In this document: in pieces, positions 51,203 to 60,918 of the stretch
Layout of the letters: each line of letters opens with the position of its first letter
Numbering within the stretch: position 1 is the stretch's first letter
From: Bacillota bacterium
GTDB taxonomy: Bacteria; Bacillota; Clostridia; Lachnospirales; CAG-274
DNA length: 63,695 bases
Reading direction: 5' to 3'
Assembly (NCBI GenBank): GCA_017460805.1
Contig: JAFUAF010000009.1
Coordinates: forward strand, 1 to 63,695
Program-made: the position numbers and the translations under genes
The notes under the pieces: model-generated
The model's database searches: none
Told to the model about the DNA's origin: nothing
The model's input: the letters and a program-made list of their open reading frames with translations, nothing else

Positions 51203-51883
51203 TTATTTGCCAAGATGTTCTATCGCCTGCTGTGCAGCGGCCTGTTCGGCTTCTTTCTTGCTTGAACCGCTGCCTGTGCCAAGCACTTTGCCGTTATGGC
51301 TGACGCTTGCAAAAAATTCTTTATTGTGTGCAGGGCCTTTTTCGTCGATTATGGAATATATAAGCGGTACTTTGCTTGTCTGCTGTATTATCTCCTGAAG
51401 ATTTGTCTTGCTGTCAAGGCTTTTAAAGCCCGTGCGCATTATTTTTATCTCTCCTTCAAGCTGAGAAAGTATAAACTTTTCCGCAGGCTCTATACCGCCG
51501 TCCATATAGATAGCGCCGATAATAGCCTCAAACGCATCCGCAAGGATGGAAATACGCGTTCTTCCGCCCGTCATTTCTTCGCCCCTGCCAAGTCGCATAA
51601 ACTCGCCGATATTCATGGCCTTTGATTTTTTTGAGAGCATAGTTTCACACACCACGCTTGCACGCAGTTTTGTCAGTTCGCCCTCGGGTATTTCAGGAAA
51701 ATGCTTGAACACATAGCTGCCGACTATAAAGCCAAGCACCGCATCCCCCAAAAACTCCAGTCTTTCGTTATACTCCACCCCAAGGTGCTTGTTCTCGTTC
51801 GCATACGAGCTGTGCGTAAGCGCTGTAACAAGAAAAGCCCTGTTTTTAAAGGTGTAGCCGATAGTTTTTTCAAGTTTATCCAT
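51203..51883 (-). CDS. rnc: Ribonuclease III
   Basis: 226 aa from MDKLEKTIGYTFKNRAFLV after TGGAGGAC. RNase III domain with signature NERLEFLGDAVLGFIV and the metal-binding DAFEAIIGAIYMD, then a dsRBD (NLQEIIQQTSKVPLIYSI to the AGSSKKEAEQAAAQ-type end). It processes rRNA and double-stranded RNA. Part of the conserved plsX-acpP-rnc region, although a terminator separates it from acpP. Confidence 0.95.
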   Translation of the reverse strand: MDKLEKTIGYTFKNRAFLVTALTHSSYANENKHLGVEYNERLEFLGDAVLGFIVGSYVFKHFPEIPEGELTKLRASVVCETMLSKKSKAMNIGEFMRLGRGEEMTGGRTRISILADAFEAIIGAIYMDGGIEPAEKFILSQLEGEIKIMRTGFKSLDSKTNLQEIIQQTSKVPLIYSIIDEKGPAHNKEFFASVSHNGKVLGTGSGSSKKEAEQAAAQQAIEHLGK

Positions 51884-51949
51884 TTTTGTCCTCCATAATA
51901 GGAAGAGGCTTTGCCAAAAATTTTGACCCACCCTCATCCTATCATTCAT

Positions 51950-51977
51950 TTTAAAAGCCGTCACACAAGTGACGGCT
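51950..51977 (-). terminator. Terminator between acpP and rnc
   Basis: AGCCGTCAC-acaa-GTGACGGCT; on the minus strand TTTTAAAAT follows. It lies 16 nt after the acpP stop and would let acpP be expressed above rnc. Confidence 0.75.
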
Positions 51978-51992
51978 CATAAAACCGATATC

Positions 51993-52226
51993 TTATTTAT
52001 TGGTTGCTGCTTTGATATATTCTACAGCATCGCCAACTGTTTTGATATTCTCGGTATCTTCGTTTGCAAATTCCATATCATATTCTTCCTCAAGTTCGGA
52101 AATGATCTGGAAAAGGTCAAGTGAATCAGCACCAAGGTCATCAATGAAAGAAGACTCAAGTGTGATCTCATCTTCCGAAATACTAAGCTGCTCTGCAACG
52201 ATCTCTTTTACCTTATCAAATTCCAT
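51993..52226 (-). CDS. acpP: Acyl carrier protein
   Basis: 77 aa with the phosphopantetheine attachment site [13 protein letters not shown] (Ser in DSL) and the acidic helix [17 protein letters not shown]. Carries acyl chains in fatty acid synthesis. It follows plsX by 133 nt; AAGGAGG ribosome site. Confidence 0.96.
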   Translation of the reverse strand: MEFDKVKEIVAEQLSISEDEITLESSFIDDLGADSLDLFQIISELEEEYDMEFANEDTENIKTVGDAVEYIKAATNK

Positions 52227-52359
52227 TTGGTTATCCTCCTTAAAATTATAATTTTCAGTTCCGGTAAAGACCCAAAACCTTTATTCACTGTTACTATACT
52301 ATATAAATAAAAATTTAGCAATAGTTTTTTGAAAATTTTTTCAAAAAATTTTTAAATTT

Positions 52360-53367
52360 TTATTCGGCTTTAGGTTCGGGCTGTAATTTTTCGGCTATTT
52401 TTGTCACAATATCGCCCTCGATAAATTTTGAGCATTGAAGTATAGCCCCTCGGATATCCTTGTGGTCACTGCTGCCGTGAGCCTTGACGACCAGTGCTTT
52501 AAGGCCGAGGAAAGGCGCACCCGCCACCTCATCATAGTCAAAATACGCTTTTACACGCTTAAAAGCACCCGAAGCTATAACAGCGCCTATTTTTGAAATA
52601 ATGCTTGCCATAAGTTCCTTTTTGATTATGCGAAGCAGACTTTTGCTGAAGCCCTCCATAAGTTTAAGAATAACATTGCCGACAAAAGCATCGCATACGA
52701 TAACATGGGCTTCTCCGCGGGAGATATCTCTTGCCTCCACATTGCCGATAAAATTGATGTCCTTTTTCTCTTTTAAAAGACCGTAGGCTTCTTTCACAAC
52801 GGCATTGCCCTTTTCTTCTTCAACACCAATATTAACAAGGCCGACTTTGGGTTCCTTGACACCTATCACATTTTCGTAATAGATAGAGCCCATTGTGGCA
52901 AACTGTGCAAGATAGCTTGGTTTTGCATCAACATTTGCGCCTGCATCTATAAGCAGGGTAAAACCCTTTTCCGTAGGCAACATAGTACCGAGCGCAGGAC
53001 GTTCAACGCCTTTTATCCTGCCGACAATGACCGTTGCACCCGTAAGCAGCGCCCCCGTATTGCCCGCCGAAACAAAAGCGGCAGCCTCCCCATTTTTAAG
53101 CATATTCATGCCTATTACCATAGACGAATTTCTCTTTTTCTTTATCGCGATGGTCGGCGTATCACAGTTTTCTATGACCTCGTCCGCATTTACGATAAAA
53201 ATTTTGTCGCTGTCATATTGGTACTTATCAAGTTCCGCCTTGACTACATCCTCTTTGCCTACCAGAGCAATTTTATAATTTACCTCTTTGGACGCATTTA
53301 CTGCGCCCAGTACTATTTCCGCAGGGGCATTGTCACCGCCCATTGCATCAACAGCTATCACCTGCAT
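52360..53367 (-). CDS. plsX: Phosphate acyltransferase PlsX
   Basis: 335 aa: AVDAMGGDNAPAEIVLGAV at the start, PTIAIKKKRNSSMVIGMNML, FVSAGNTGALL and the VSDAFVGNVILK-type active-site segment. It makes acyl-phosphate from acyl-ACP for phospholipid synthesis, a peripheral membrane enzyme. GGGAGG ribosome site. 31 nt after pfk. Confidence 0.95.
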   Translation of the reverse strand: MQVIAVDAMGGDNAPAEIVLGAVNASKEVNYKIALVGKEDVVKAELDKYQYDSDKIFIVNADEVIENCDTPTIAIKKKRNSSMVIGMNMLKNGEAAAFVSAGNTGALLTGATVIVGRIKGVERPALGTMLPTEKGFTLLIDAGANVDAKPSYLAQFATMGSIYYENVIGVKEPKVGLVNIGVEEEKGNAVVKEAYGLLKEKKDINFIGNVEARDISRGEAHVIVCDAFVGNVILKLMEGFSKSLLRIIKKELMASIISKIGAVIASGAFKRVKAYFDYDEVAGAPFLGLKALVVKAHGSSDHKDIRGAILQCSKFIEGDIVTKIAEKLQPEPKAE

Positions 53368-53398
53368 TATTGTTTCCTCCCTGTTTTGAATAGAAATA

Positions 53399-54472
53399 TC
53401 AGTCGCCGAAAGATATGCCTATCTCTCTTGCGGCTGTAATGACCTCGCTGTCAAGCGGTACGGTCTTTAATTTGCCCGCTACCTCGCTAAGCGGTACAGG
53501 CACAATTTGATTATCTTTAAGCGCTGCCATATAGCCGTATTGTTTGTTTATTATAAGTTCCGCAGCCTTTGCGCCGAGCCTTGTGGAAAGCACACGGTCA
53601 TACGCCGACGGGTCGCCGCCGCGCTGTACATGACCCGGAATGGTAACACGCACTTCAAGGTCGCTGCGTGCCGCTATCTCGTCCGCTATGCGGTAAGAAA
53701 TATTTGAATACTTCATATTTTCTCGCGCCTGACGGAATTCTTTTTTGCTCATTTTAGCTTCTTCCTTGGATATTGCGCCCTCGGCAACAGCAAGGATAGA
53801 GAATTTCTTTTTGGCCTGTCTGCGCGCTTCAAGCACATCTACCACCTTGTCGATATCATAAGGTATCTCGGGCAGAAGAATGACCTCAACGCCGCCCGCT
53901 ACGCCTGCATAAAGCGTAAGCCAACCCGCCTTGTGACCCATTACTTCAACAATAAAAATTCGGCTGTGGCTTGTGGCTGTGGAGTGCAGTCTGTCTATAA
54001 CATCCGTTGCAACACCCAAAGCCGAATGGAAACCGAATGTCATATCCGTGCCCCAGATATCGTTATCTATCGTCTTTGGCAGGGTAACGACATTAAGACC
54101 CTCTTCGCTTAAAAGATTTGCCGTTTTGTGTGTTCCGTTGCCGCCAAGCACAACAAGACAGTCAAGTCCTAAAAGATTATAGGTCTCTTTCATCTTTTTC
54201 ACACGCGGCATACCCTCTTCGTTCTTCAGTTCCTTAAAAGGTACGCGCGATGTACCCAAAATAGTACCTCCAAGATTGAGAATGCCCGAAAAATCACTTG
54301 ATGTAAGCACATCATACTCGTTGTTGATAAGGCCTTTGTAACCGTCTTTAAAGCCGTAGACCTTTAACTCTGCCGAGCCGTAATGCTCAAACAGGTGCTT
54401 TGCAACACCCCTCATTGTCGCATTAAGTCCCTGACAATCACCGCCGCTTGTTAAAAACCCTATTTTTTTCAT
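53399..54472 (-). CDS. pfkA: 6-phosphofructokinase, group III (G/K signature)
   Basis: 357 aa. Motifs FLTSGGDCQGLNATMRG, VLGGNGTHKTA, PKTIDNDIWGTDMTFGFHSA, EVMGHKAGWLT, PGHVQRGGDP. After GG-N the residue is Gly, the ATP-type choice, while PKTIDND carries Lys where the classical ATP enzyme has Gly. This mixed Gly104/Lys124 pattern is that of actinobacterial-type group III ATP-PFKs; PPi use seems less likely but is not excluded. Phosphorylates fructose-6-phosphate in glycolysis. AGGAGG ribosome site. Confidence 0.9.
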   Translation of the reverse strand: MKKIGFLTSGGDCQGLNATMRGVAKHLFEHYGSAELKVYGFKDGYKGLINNEYDVLTSSDFSGILNLGGTILGTSRVPFKELKNEEGMPRVKKMKETYNLLGLDCLVVLGGNGTHKTANLLSEEGLNVVTLPKTIDNDIWGTDMTFGFHSALGVATDVIDRLHSTATSHSRIFIVEVMGHKAGWLTLYAGVAGGVEVILLPEIPYDIDKVVDVLEARRQAKKKFSILAVAEGAISKEEAKMSKKEFRQARENMKYSNISYRIADEIAARSDLEVRVTIPGHVQRGGDPSAYDRVLSTRLGAKAAELIINKQYGYMAALKDNQIVPVPLSEVAGKLKTVPLDSEVITAAREIGISFGD

Positions 54473-54514
54473 GACCCCTGCCTCCTTTTTGTTTTATTGT
54501 ATTTTATTTATATT

Positions 54515-54790
54515 TTATTTTTCATCAAAAATATAGCTTTCCGCATTATGTACAACGTCCTGTTCCTGCTGTACCTGCTCTTTTACCATAGAACTTGTTG
54601 CCCCGGGATTGACCGTATTCGGTGCTGCTCCCGCATGCGATACGTTATTTGCATCATTTACTATCGCTTCGCCCGTTTGTTCTTCCGTAGCCGTACTTTT
54701 TTCCGATGATGAGCATCCGCCCAAAAGCAGAACAAAACCTGCCGCAAGTATCAGTTTGATAAAAACGGCCGCAAATAATAATTTTTTCAT
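54515..54790 (-). CDS. Small lipoprotein
   Basis: 91 aa from MKKLLFAAVF behind AAAAGGAG. Signal peptide ending in lipobox LLGGC, then a Ser/Thr/Glu-rich low-complexity tail (SEKSTATEEQTGEAIV). No domain. It follows another lipoprotein gene by 13 nt and the phosphate transporter, so it may be surface-exposed and co-expressed with them. Confidence 0.75.
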   Translation of the reverse strand: MKKLLFAAVFIKLILAAGFVLLLGGCSSSEKSTATEEQTGEAIVNDANNVSHAGAAPNTVNPGATSSMVKEQVQQEQDVVHNAESYIFDEK

Positions 54791-54803
54791 TTTTATTCTC
54801 CTT

Positions 54804-55361
54804 TTAATTGCCCTGAAGCTGTTCGACAAGAGCTATATCTTCAAGATTTTTTTCTGTCTGTTTGGCGTGATCTATCAACTGCTGCTCTTTTTGGCTTTGA
54901 GCGTATTGCTCCGCATAGTCCGTGCCGTATTTCTCATCGGTCATTTTATATATTTCCGCACGGTCGTTTGGATCATTGAGGTCGAACTGCGTGTTTGCGG
55001 GAGCGTCATAATTTGCATTTGCCCTCGCGCGGTCAAAATCCGCCGCGGGTCCGTTCGGGAGCTGCCCAAGCATTTTTCTGTATTCCTCCTGTACATTCGG
55101 ATCCGGTTCAAGGTCTTTGACATTGACAACTTTCTGACCATCCTGAGGCTGTTCCGCCTGCGCAGTCTGTGCCTGATCTGCCGGCTGTTCCGCCTGCTCC
55201 GCCGGCTGCGTTTCTTCGCCGCTCACCGCCGCCTGGGCTCCGTCCTGTACCTTCTGCGAGGCTTCGTTCACGCCCGCCGCCGTATTCATTATTGCTTCGT
55301 TTACTTGGCTGCATCCGCACAAAACCGCGGTTAAAGCAGCCAAAGCTATAATTCTTTTCAT
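54804..55361 (-). CDS. Lipoprotein with Gln/Ala/Pro-rich repeat
   Basis: 185 aa. Signal peptide MKRIIALAALTAVLCGC with lipobox LCGC, an Ala/Glu-rich helical part, then repeats of the form QPAEQAEQPADQAQTAQAEQ (about 55-75), followed by a charged helical C-terminal half. No enzymatic domain. It overlaps the transporter stop by 1 nt, hence translation is coupled to it. Function unknown. Confidence 0.75.
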   Translation of the reverse strand: MKRIIALAALTAVLCGCSQVNEAIMNTAAGVNEASQKVQDGAQAAVSGEETQPAEQAEQPADQAQTAQAEQPQDGQKVVNVKDLEPDPNVQEEYRKMLGQLPNGPAADFDRARANANYDAPANTQFDLNDPNDRAEIYKMTDEKYGTDYAEQYAQSQKEQQLIDHAKQTEKNLEDIALVEQLQGN

Positions 55362-57031
55362 TAGCCCTCATCTCCTATAACAGCCTCTGCAATGTTTTTG
55401 CAGTGGTCACCTATACGCTCTATATTATGCAGTATCTCGGTGTACACGACCGAAAGATTTGGAGCGCATTTTTTCTTTTTAAGACGCTTCATGTGACGTT
55501 TTCTGAGTCTTGCTTCAAGATCGTCGATCTTGTCCTCGTCTTCAAGCACCATATTTGCAAGTTTCTTATCCTCGCTTTCAAGTGCTTTCATGGCATTTTC
55601 AAGCATTTCTTTTACAATATCGAAACTGCTGTCTATCTCCTCATGCGCTTCTTCCGAAAAATCATATTCCTTCTTTATCATAGTGCGCACGACTTTTATT
55701 ATGTCGATGCAGCGGTCGCCGACGTGTTCGACATCGTTTGCAACGTGCATAAGGCTTGCCACTCTCACGGCCTGCTGCTCGGTAAGGCTTGTCTGTGTGG
55801 AGATATTTGAAATATATCTCACGATAGCATCCTGAAGCTTGTCCACCACATCTTCAAGTCTGTCTACCTCGTCGATATCTTCCTGTGTTTTATTCATAAC
55901 GGCCGCGCGTGCATGGTCGATCATACTTTGTGCAAACTCCGCCGTTCTGGTCAGCTCGTTCACGCAAAGGTGCATGGCAAATACGGGCTGTTCCAGTATT
56001 TTTTCATCAAGATACTTCGGTGTGCTCTCGTCAATGACATCATCGCTGCCGCGTACCATTTTATCAAGGATCTTTATCATAACGCCCACAAGAGGAAGCC
56101 AGATAACGGCACCGACAATATTGAATGTCGAGTGCGCATTGGCTATCTGACGCGAGATAACGCTCACATCATCCAATGTCGCTCCCGATGGGGATATAAA
56201 CCGTACAAACCGACAAAAAAGCGGTATCACAAACATGAACAACAACGTCAGCGACACGTTGAACACAAGGTTTGAAAGAGCGGTCTTTTTGGCATCCTTG
56301 CCCTTTCCTTTGCCCAGACCCGCGATAAGCGACGGCAGGGTCGCACCTATATTTGTGCCGAAAATGATGGGTATAGCGCCCTGCAAACCTATGATACTTA
56401 CCGATGTACCCGTTACGGGTGTTTTTGCAAAATTTTGTATGATAGCTACTACAGCGGACGAAGACTGGATGATAAGGGTCATCACAAGACCCGTCAAAGC
56501 GCCAAGAATAGGTGTATCAGCCACTTTTGCGATCATATTTGTAAATGACGGACTTGCCGCCAATGGCTTCATAACGCCGCTCATGTCGATTATGCCCAAA
56601 AACAAAAGACCAAAGGCAAATATTGTTTCGCCAATGTTTTTATACAGTTCTTTCTTTGCAAAAAAATACATTGCAAAACCGACAACGATTATAGGCCACA
56701 CCAGATCCTCGATATCAAAAGCGATGATCTGACCTGTGATGGTCGTACCTATATTGGCACCGATAACTACACAGATAGCCTGAGGCAAAGTCATAAGCCC
56801 CGCCGATACAAAACCTATGACCATTACGGTAGTTGCGGCGCTCGACTGCAAAACAGCGGTCACCACCGTACCCGCAAGTACGGCCATAAGCGGATTTTTT
56901 GTTAAAAACCCGAGTATTACACGCATTTTTTCACCGGCACTTTTCTGCATACCCTCACTCATCATATTCATACCGAAAATGAATATCGCAAGGCCGCCAA
57001 GCAAACCGGAGATAATGCTGAACCAGTCCAT
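55361..57031 (-). CDS. Na+/phosphate cotransporter with PhoU-like C-terminus
   Basis: 556 aa. Two inverted Na/Pi repeats with QSSAATTVM and QSSSAVVAI (the QSSS-type signature), about eight membrane helices up to residue 320, then a cytoplasmic PhoU-like helical domain (LMHVANDVEHVGDRCIDI; ILHNIERIGDHCKNIAE). It imports phosphate with Na+. The PhoU-like part suggests regulation by phosphate status. First gene of an operon with two lipoproteins and divergent from ppx-ppk. Confidence 0.93.
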   Translation of the reverse strand: MDWFSIISGLLGGLAIFIFGMNMMSEGMQKSAGEKMRVILGFLTKNPLMAVLAGTVVTAVLQSSAATTVMVIGFVSAGLMTLPQAICVVIGANIGTTITGQIIAFDIEDLVWPIIVVGFAMYFFAKKELYKNIGETIFAFGLLFLGIIDMSGVMKPLAASPSFTNMIAKVADTPILGALTGLVMTLIIQSSSAVVAIIQNFAKTPVTGTSVSIIGLQGAIPIIFGTNIGATLPSLIAGLGKGKGKDAKKTALSNLVFNVSLTLLFMFVIPLFCRFVRFISPSGATLDDVSVISRQIANAHSTFNIVGAVIWLPLVGVMIKILDKMVRGSDDVIDESTPKYLDEKILEQPVFAMHLCVNELTRTAEFAQSMIDHARAAVMNKTQEDIDEVDRLEDVVDKLQDAIVRYISNISTQTSLTEQQAVRVASLMHVANDVEHVGDRCIDIIKVVRTMIKKEYDFSEEAHEEIDSSFDIVKEMLENAMKALESEDKKLANMVLEDEDKIDDLEARLRKRHMKRLKKKKCAPNLSVVYTEILHNIERIGDHCKNIAEAVIGDEG

Positions 57032-57241
57032 AATTATTGTCCTCCTTAAAAGTAAAGAAAATTACTCCATATTCATAATAACATAAAATGTCATAATTTC
57101 CTATACCCAAAATAAAAAAATTTAAAGTTTATGAAAATTACACAATTAACTTACCGCAAAAAAAGTTTTTGTGCAAGCAAAGCATTATTATACTTTAATT
57201 AAAAAAATTTAATCAAAACTGTTTATTAATGCAAATTTATG

Positions 57242-57250
57242 TGATATAAT
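57242..57250 (+). promoter_or_regulatory. Extended -10 of the ppx-ppk operon
   Basis: TGATATAAT at 57242-57250; the region 17 bp upstream (TTTATT) is a poor -35, so recognition would rely on the TG motif. It is about 40 bp before the ppx start. Confidence 0.45.
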
Positions 57251-57288
57251 CATAATATACAGATCGGAAAATCAAAGGAAGTGATACC

Positions 57289-58791
57289 ATGAAAAAAAGA
57301 ATAGCGGTTATAGACATAGGTTCGGACGATATAAAGCTTACAATATCGGAAAAGCGCGGGGATAAGCTGTACAATATCGACACGCTTGTCCGCGGATTGA
57401 GTCTTGGCGAAGACACTTTTTTAACGGGCAGGATAACCTATGAAAGTGCGGAAAAAACGGCACAGATATTAAGCGGATTTTGCAGAGTGATGGATGAATA
57501 CGGAGTAAGCGAAAAAATAGCCATTGCCACCACCGCTGTGCGTGAAGCCGCAAATATGCCCTATATCATAGACCAGCTGCGTATAAAAACAGGCATAGAT
57601 ATAGAAGTTATAGACAACAGACACGAAAAAATGCTTATAAACAAAATGGTCTATTCCTCCCTATCGGACGAGTTAAAGGCTTCGTCGCTCATCGTACATC
57701 TGGGCGGCGGCACTATCGGACTTTCGGTGCTGACAGACGGAGTTATAACCGACACCCTGACCATTTTTACAAGTGCGCTCAGGCTGAGCAAACAGTTTGA
57801 GAGCCACGGTTTTATTGACAATCTTTACTACTCCGATGTTATAAAGGACTATCTGGAGGGCTATCTTTACGAGATAGAGAAATTCCTTGACCATTCGCCC
57901 GAAAACTTTGTTCTTACGGGCAGCAATGTGGATATTATCGCCAAAATGTGCGGCGAAGGCTCTGCCGATACCATAAAAAAGCAGAATTTCAATGCTCTTT
58001 ATAAAAGTGTAAAAAACAAGACCCCGCAGCAGATAAGCGAAAAATTTGATATTCCTCTTGAAAATGCCGATGTTATACTTTCGGCGGTAATTATTCTTAA
58101 CAGACTTTTAAAATATACCTCTGCAGAAAAAATTTACCGTCCCTATGCAAGTATAAGCGATTCTATAGCGTATAATGCGCTTTTCCCCAAGGAAAGCAGC
58201 GAAATAAACAAGCTTTTTGAAGAATTTACGGTCACATCGGCAAAAAAAATAAGCAGGCGTTTCCTTGTAAACAGCGCACACGCCGATGTTGTAAGTCAAA
58301 CCGCTCTTATGCTGTTTGACAAACTGAAAAAATATCACGGTCTGGGCAGTGAGGAAAGACTGCTTCTGCACCTTGCCTGCATACTGCAAAACTGCGGCAA
58401 ATTTATCAATGTTACACAGCACCATGTACACAGCTACAACATTGTAAACGGTCTTAATATAGTCGGAATTGACGATGCACAGCGCCGTATACTTGCGCTT
58501 ATAACACTTTATCACAACAGACCTCCGCGCAGCATCGAAGGCGTTTCGACCTCGGAACTTGTTGTTATAGCCAAACTTTGCGTTATACTGCAAATGGCAA
58601 ACTCCATCAACAAAAGCTATACCAAGGGTTTTGAAAAGACCGAAGCCGTTATACGCGGCAACCGTCTTATAATTACGGTCCATACATATAAAAATATAGA
58701 ACTTGAAAAATGGTCGTTTATGAAGTGCGAGCCGTTTTTCCGCGAAGTTTACGGGCTTGAAGCCGAATTAAGAAAAAAAGGGGTGATGTGA
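57289..58791 (+). CDS. Exopolyphosphatase/GppA-type phosphatase with HD domain
   Basis: 500 aa. ASKHA fold at the N-terminus (VIDIGSDDIKLTI as phosphate 1; ATTAVREAANMP; LHLGGGTIGLSVL in the LGGGT phosphate 2 motif), then an HD-like C-terminal domain (LLLHLACILQNCGKFINVTQHHVHSYNIV, IAKLCVILQMANSINKSY) as in Ppx/GppA. It removes phosphate from polyphosphate or (p)ppGpp; the exact preference is unknown. 1-nt gap to ppk, so both polyP genes are co-expressed. Confidence 0.9.
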   Translation: MKKRIAVIDIGSDDIKLTISEKRGDKLYNIDTLVRGLSLGEDTFLTGRITYESAEKTAQILSGFCRVMDEYGVSEKIAIATTAVREAANMPYIIDQLRIKTGIDIEVIDNRHEKMLINKMVYSSLSDELKASSLIVHLGGGTIGLSVLTDGVITDTLTIFTSALRLSKQFESHGFIDNLYYSDVIKDYLEGYLYEIEKFLDHSPENFVLTGSNVDIIAKMCGEGSADTIKKQNFNALYKSVKNKTPQQISEKFDIPLENADVILSAVIILNRLLKYTSAEKIYRPYASISDSIAYNALFPKESSEINKLFEEFTVTSAKKISRRFLVNSAHADVVSQTALMLFDKLKKYHGLGSEERLLLHLACILQNCGKFINVTQHHVHSYNIVNGLNIVGIDDAQRRILALITLYHNRPPRSIEGVSTSELVVIAKLCVILQMANSINKSYTKGFEKTEAVIRGNRLIITVHTYKNIELEKWSFMKCEPFFREVYGLEAELRKKGVM

Positions 58792-58792
58792 T

Positions 58793-60877
58793 ATGAAGCC
58801 TTCATTATACATAAACAGGGAACTGAGCTGGCTTGAATTTAACTACAGAGTGCTTGAAGAAGCGCTCGACAAGACCAACCCGATACTTGAAAGATTTAAG
58901 TTCTTGGCAATAACGGCTTCCAATATGGACGAATTTTTTATGGTGCGTGTTGCAGGTCTGACCGAACAGCACGAAGCGGGCAGAAACAGACCCGACCCCG
59001 CGGGATTGACCCCGAAAGACCAGCTTAAAGCCATCTCGGAGGCTGTACACGACATGATGTCGCAGCAGTACAACTGCCTTAACCGACAGCTTATGCCGCA
59101 GCTTGAACAAAACGGCATACAGATAGTAAAATACAAAGACCTGACGGATGAAGAGGCCGATTATGTAAAAACCTATTTCAGAACTACCCTCTTCCCGATA
59201 ATCACACCTATGGCAATAGACCAAAGCCGGCCTTTCCCTCTTGTTGCGGGCAAAAGTCTTAACTTTATTGTGGAGATAGGCGGCGAAAGCGAAGAATTTT
59301 TTGCCTTTGTGCAGGTGCCCGGGGTTGTAAGCCGCATATTCAGACTGCCGTCGGGAAACCGCTATATCCTGCTTGAAGACATTATCCGCAAGCATATAGG
59401 AAAACTTTTTAAAGGCTATGATGTGCTTAACTGTGCTTGTTTCCGCATAATCAGAAACGGCGACCTTGAGTTTGACGAGGAGGATGCGCACGATCTTTTA
59501 AGCGAGATAGAAGAAAGCGTAAAACAGCGCCGCCGCGGTCAGCCCGTTCGGCTTGAAGTCGAAAAGGACATAAGCGATAAAAGCTTTAAATTTTTAAAAA
59601 AAGAACTGCCCGCCGATGACGAGAGTATTTACAGGGTAAACGGTCCTCTCGATCTGACGGTATGCTTTGCCATTGCGGGTGTCGAAGCACCCGCGGAGCT
59701 TTCCGATGCGCCTATGCCGCCCATTCCCCGCCCCGAATTTGAGGACAGGAATATTTTTGACGTTATTCGCGAGGGCGACATACTGCTGCACCACCCCTAT
59801 GACAGTTTTGATGCTGTTGTCGATTTTGTAAAACAGGCAGCATCCGACCCGAATGTATTGGCTATAAAGCAGACATTGTACCGCGTTTCGGGTAATTCGC
59901 CCATAATCCATGCGCTTATTCAGGCTGCGGAAAACGGCAAACAGGTAACTGTTCTCGTGGAATTGAAAGCACGATTTGACGAGGAAAACAATATCATCTG
60001 GGCAAGAACGCTTGAAAAAGCGGGCTGTCACGTTATTTACGGCCTTGTGGGACTAAAGACCCACTGTAAGCTTTGCCTTGTTGTAAGGCAGGAAGATGAC
60101 GGCATCCGACGTTATGTTCATCTCGGCACGGGCAATTACAACGACAAGACCGCCAAGACCTACACAGACCTTGGTCTTATGACGGCAAAAGAAAGCTACG
60201 GCAGGGATGTTTCGGCGCTTTTTAACGTACTTACGGGCTATTCCAAAGAGACCGACCACAGCCGTATTGCCGTTGCTCCCACGGGTTTAAGACAGATGTT
60301 CGCATCCGCCATCAAACGCGAAACGGAGAACGCAAAAAAAGGCCGTCCCGCAAAGATAATCGCCAAAATGAACTCTCTTGTGGACGTTAAGATTATCGAC
60401 CTTTTATACGAGGCTTCACAGGCAGGCGTTAAAATAACGCTTATAGTGCGCGGCATCTGCTGTCTGCGCTCGGGTGTGCAGGGAATAAGCGACAATATAA
60501 CCGTTATAAGCATTGTCGGAAGATTTTTGGAACACAGCCGCATATATTATTTTGAAAACGCGGGCTCGCCGACTATATGGCTTGCTTCTGCCGACTGGAT
60601 GCCAAGAAACCTTGACCGACGCGTAGAGGTTGCCTTTGAGATATCGGACGACAAACTTTGCGAAAAGATTAAAAAGATACTTAATTTAACGCTTAAAGAC
60701 AGCGTAAAGGCAAGGATCCAGCAGCCCGATAAAATACGCTACAAACGCATAGATAAACGCGGCAAAGAACCCGTCCAGTCACAGGATGCCTTCTACCGCG
60801 CCGCAAAAAAATATGCTGCCGACTTCAAAAAAGATAAGACAAAGGATGTATTTATTCCGATATATAATGATAAATAA
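58793..60877 (+). CDS. ppk1: Polyphosphate kinase 1
   Basis: 694 aa, full length. Start [20 protein letters not shown], the two catalytic HKD-like motifs with [21 protein letters not shown] ([10 protein letters not shown]) and HSRIYYF, and [14 protein letters not shown] carrying the phosphohistidine. It polymerises the gamma-phosphate of ATP into polyphosphate at the membrane. Together with the upstream Ppx/GppA it forms a synthesis/degradation pair next to a phosphate importer. Confidence 0.95.
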   Translation: [694 protein letters not shown]

Positions 60878-60878
60878 C

Positions 60879-60912
60879 AACAAAAGGACTGTCAAACGGC
60901 AGTCCTTTTGTT
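60879..60912 (+). terminator. Bidirectional terminator after ppk1
   Basis: AACAAAAGGACTG..CAGTCCTTTTGTT, a perfect 13-bp stem with T-rich flank between convergent genes. Confidence 0.85.
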
Positions 60913-60918
60913 ATGGCT

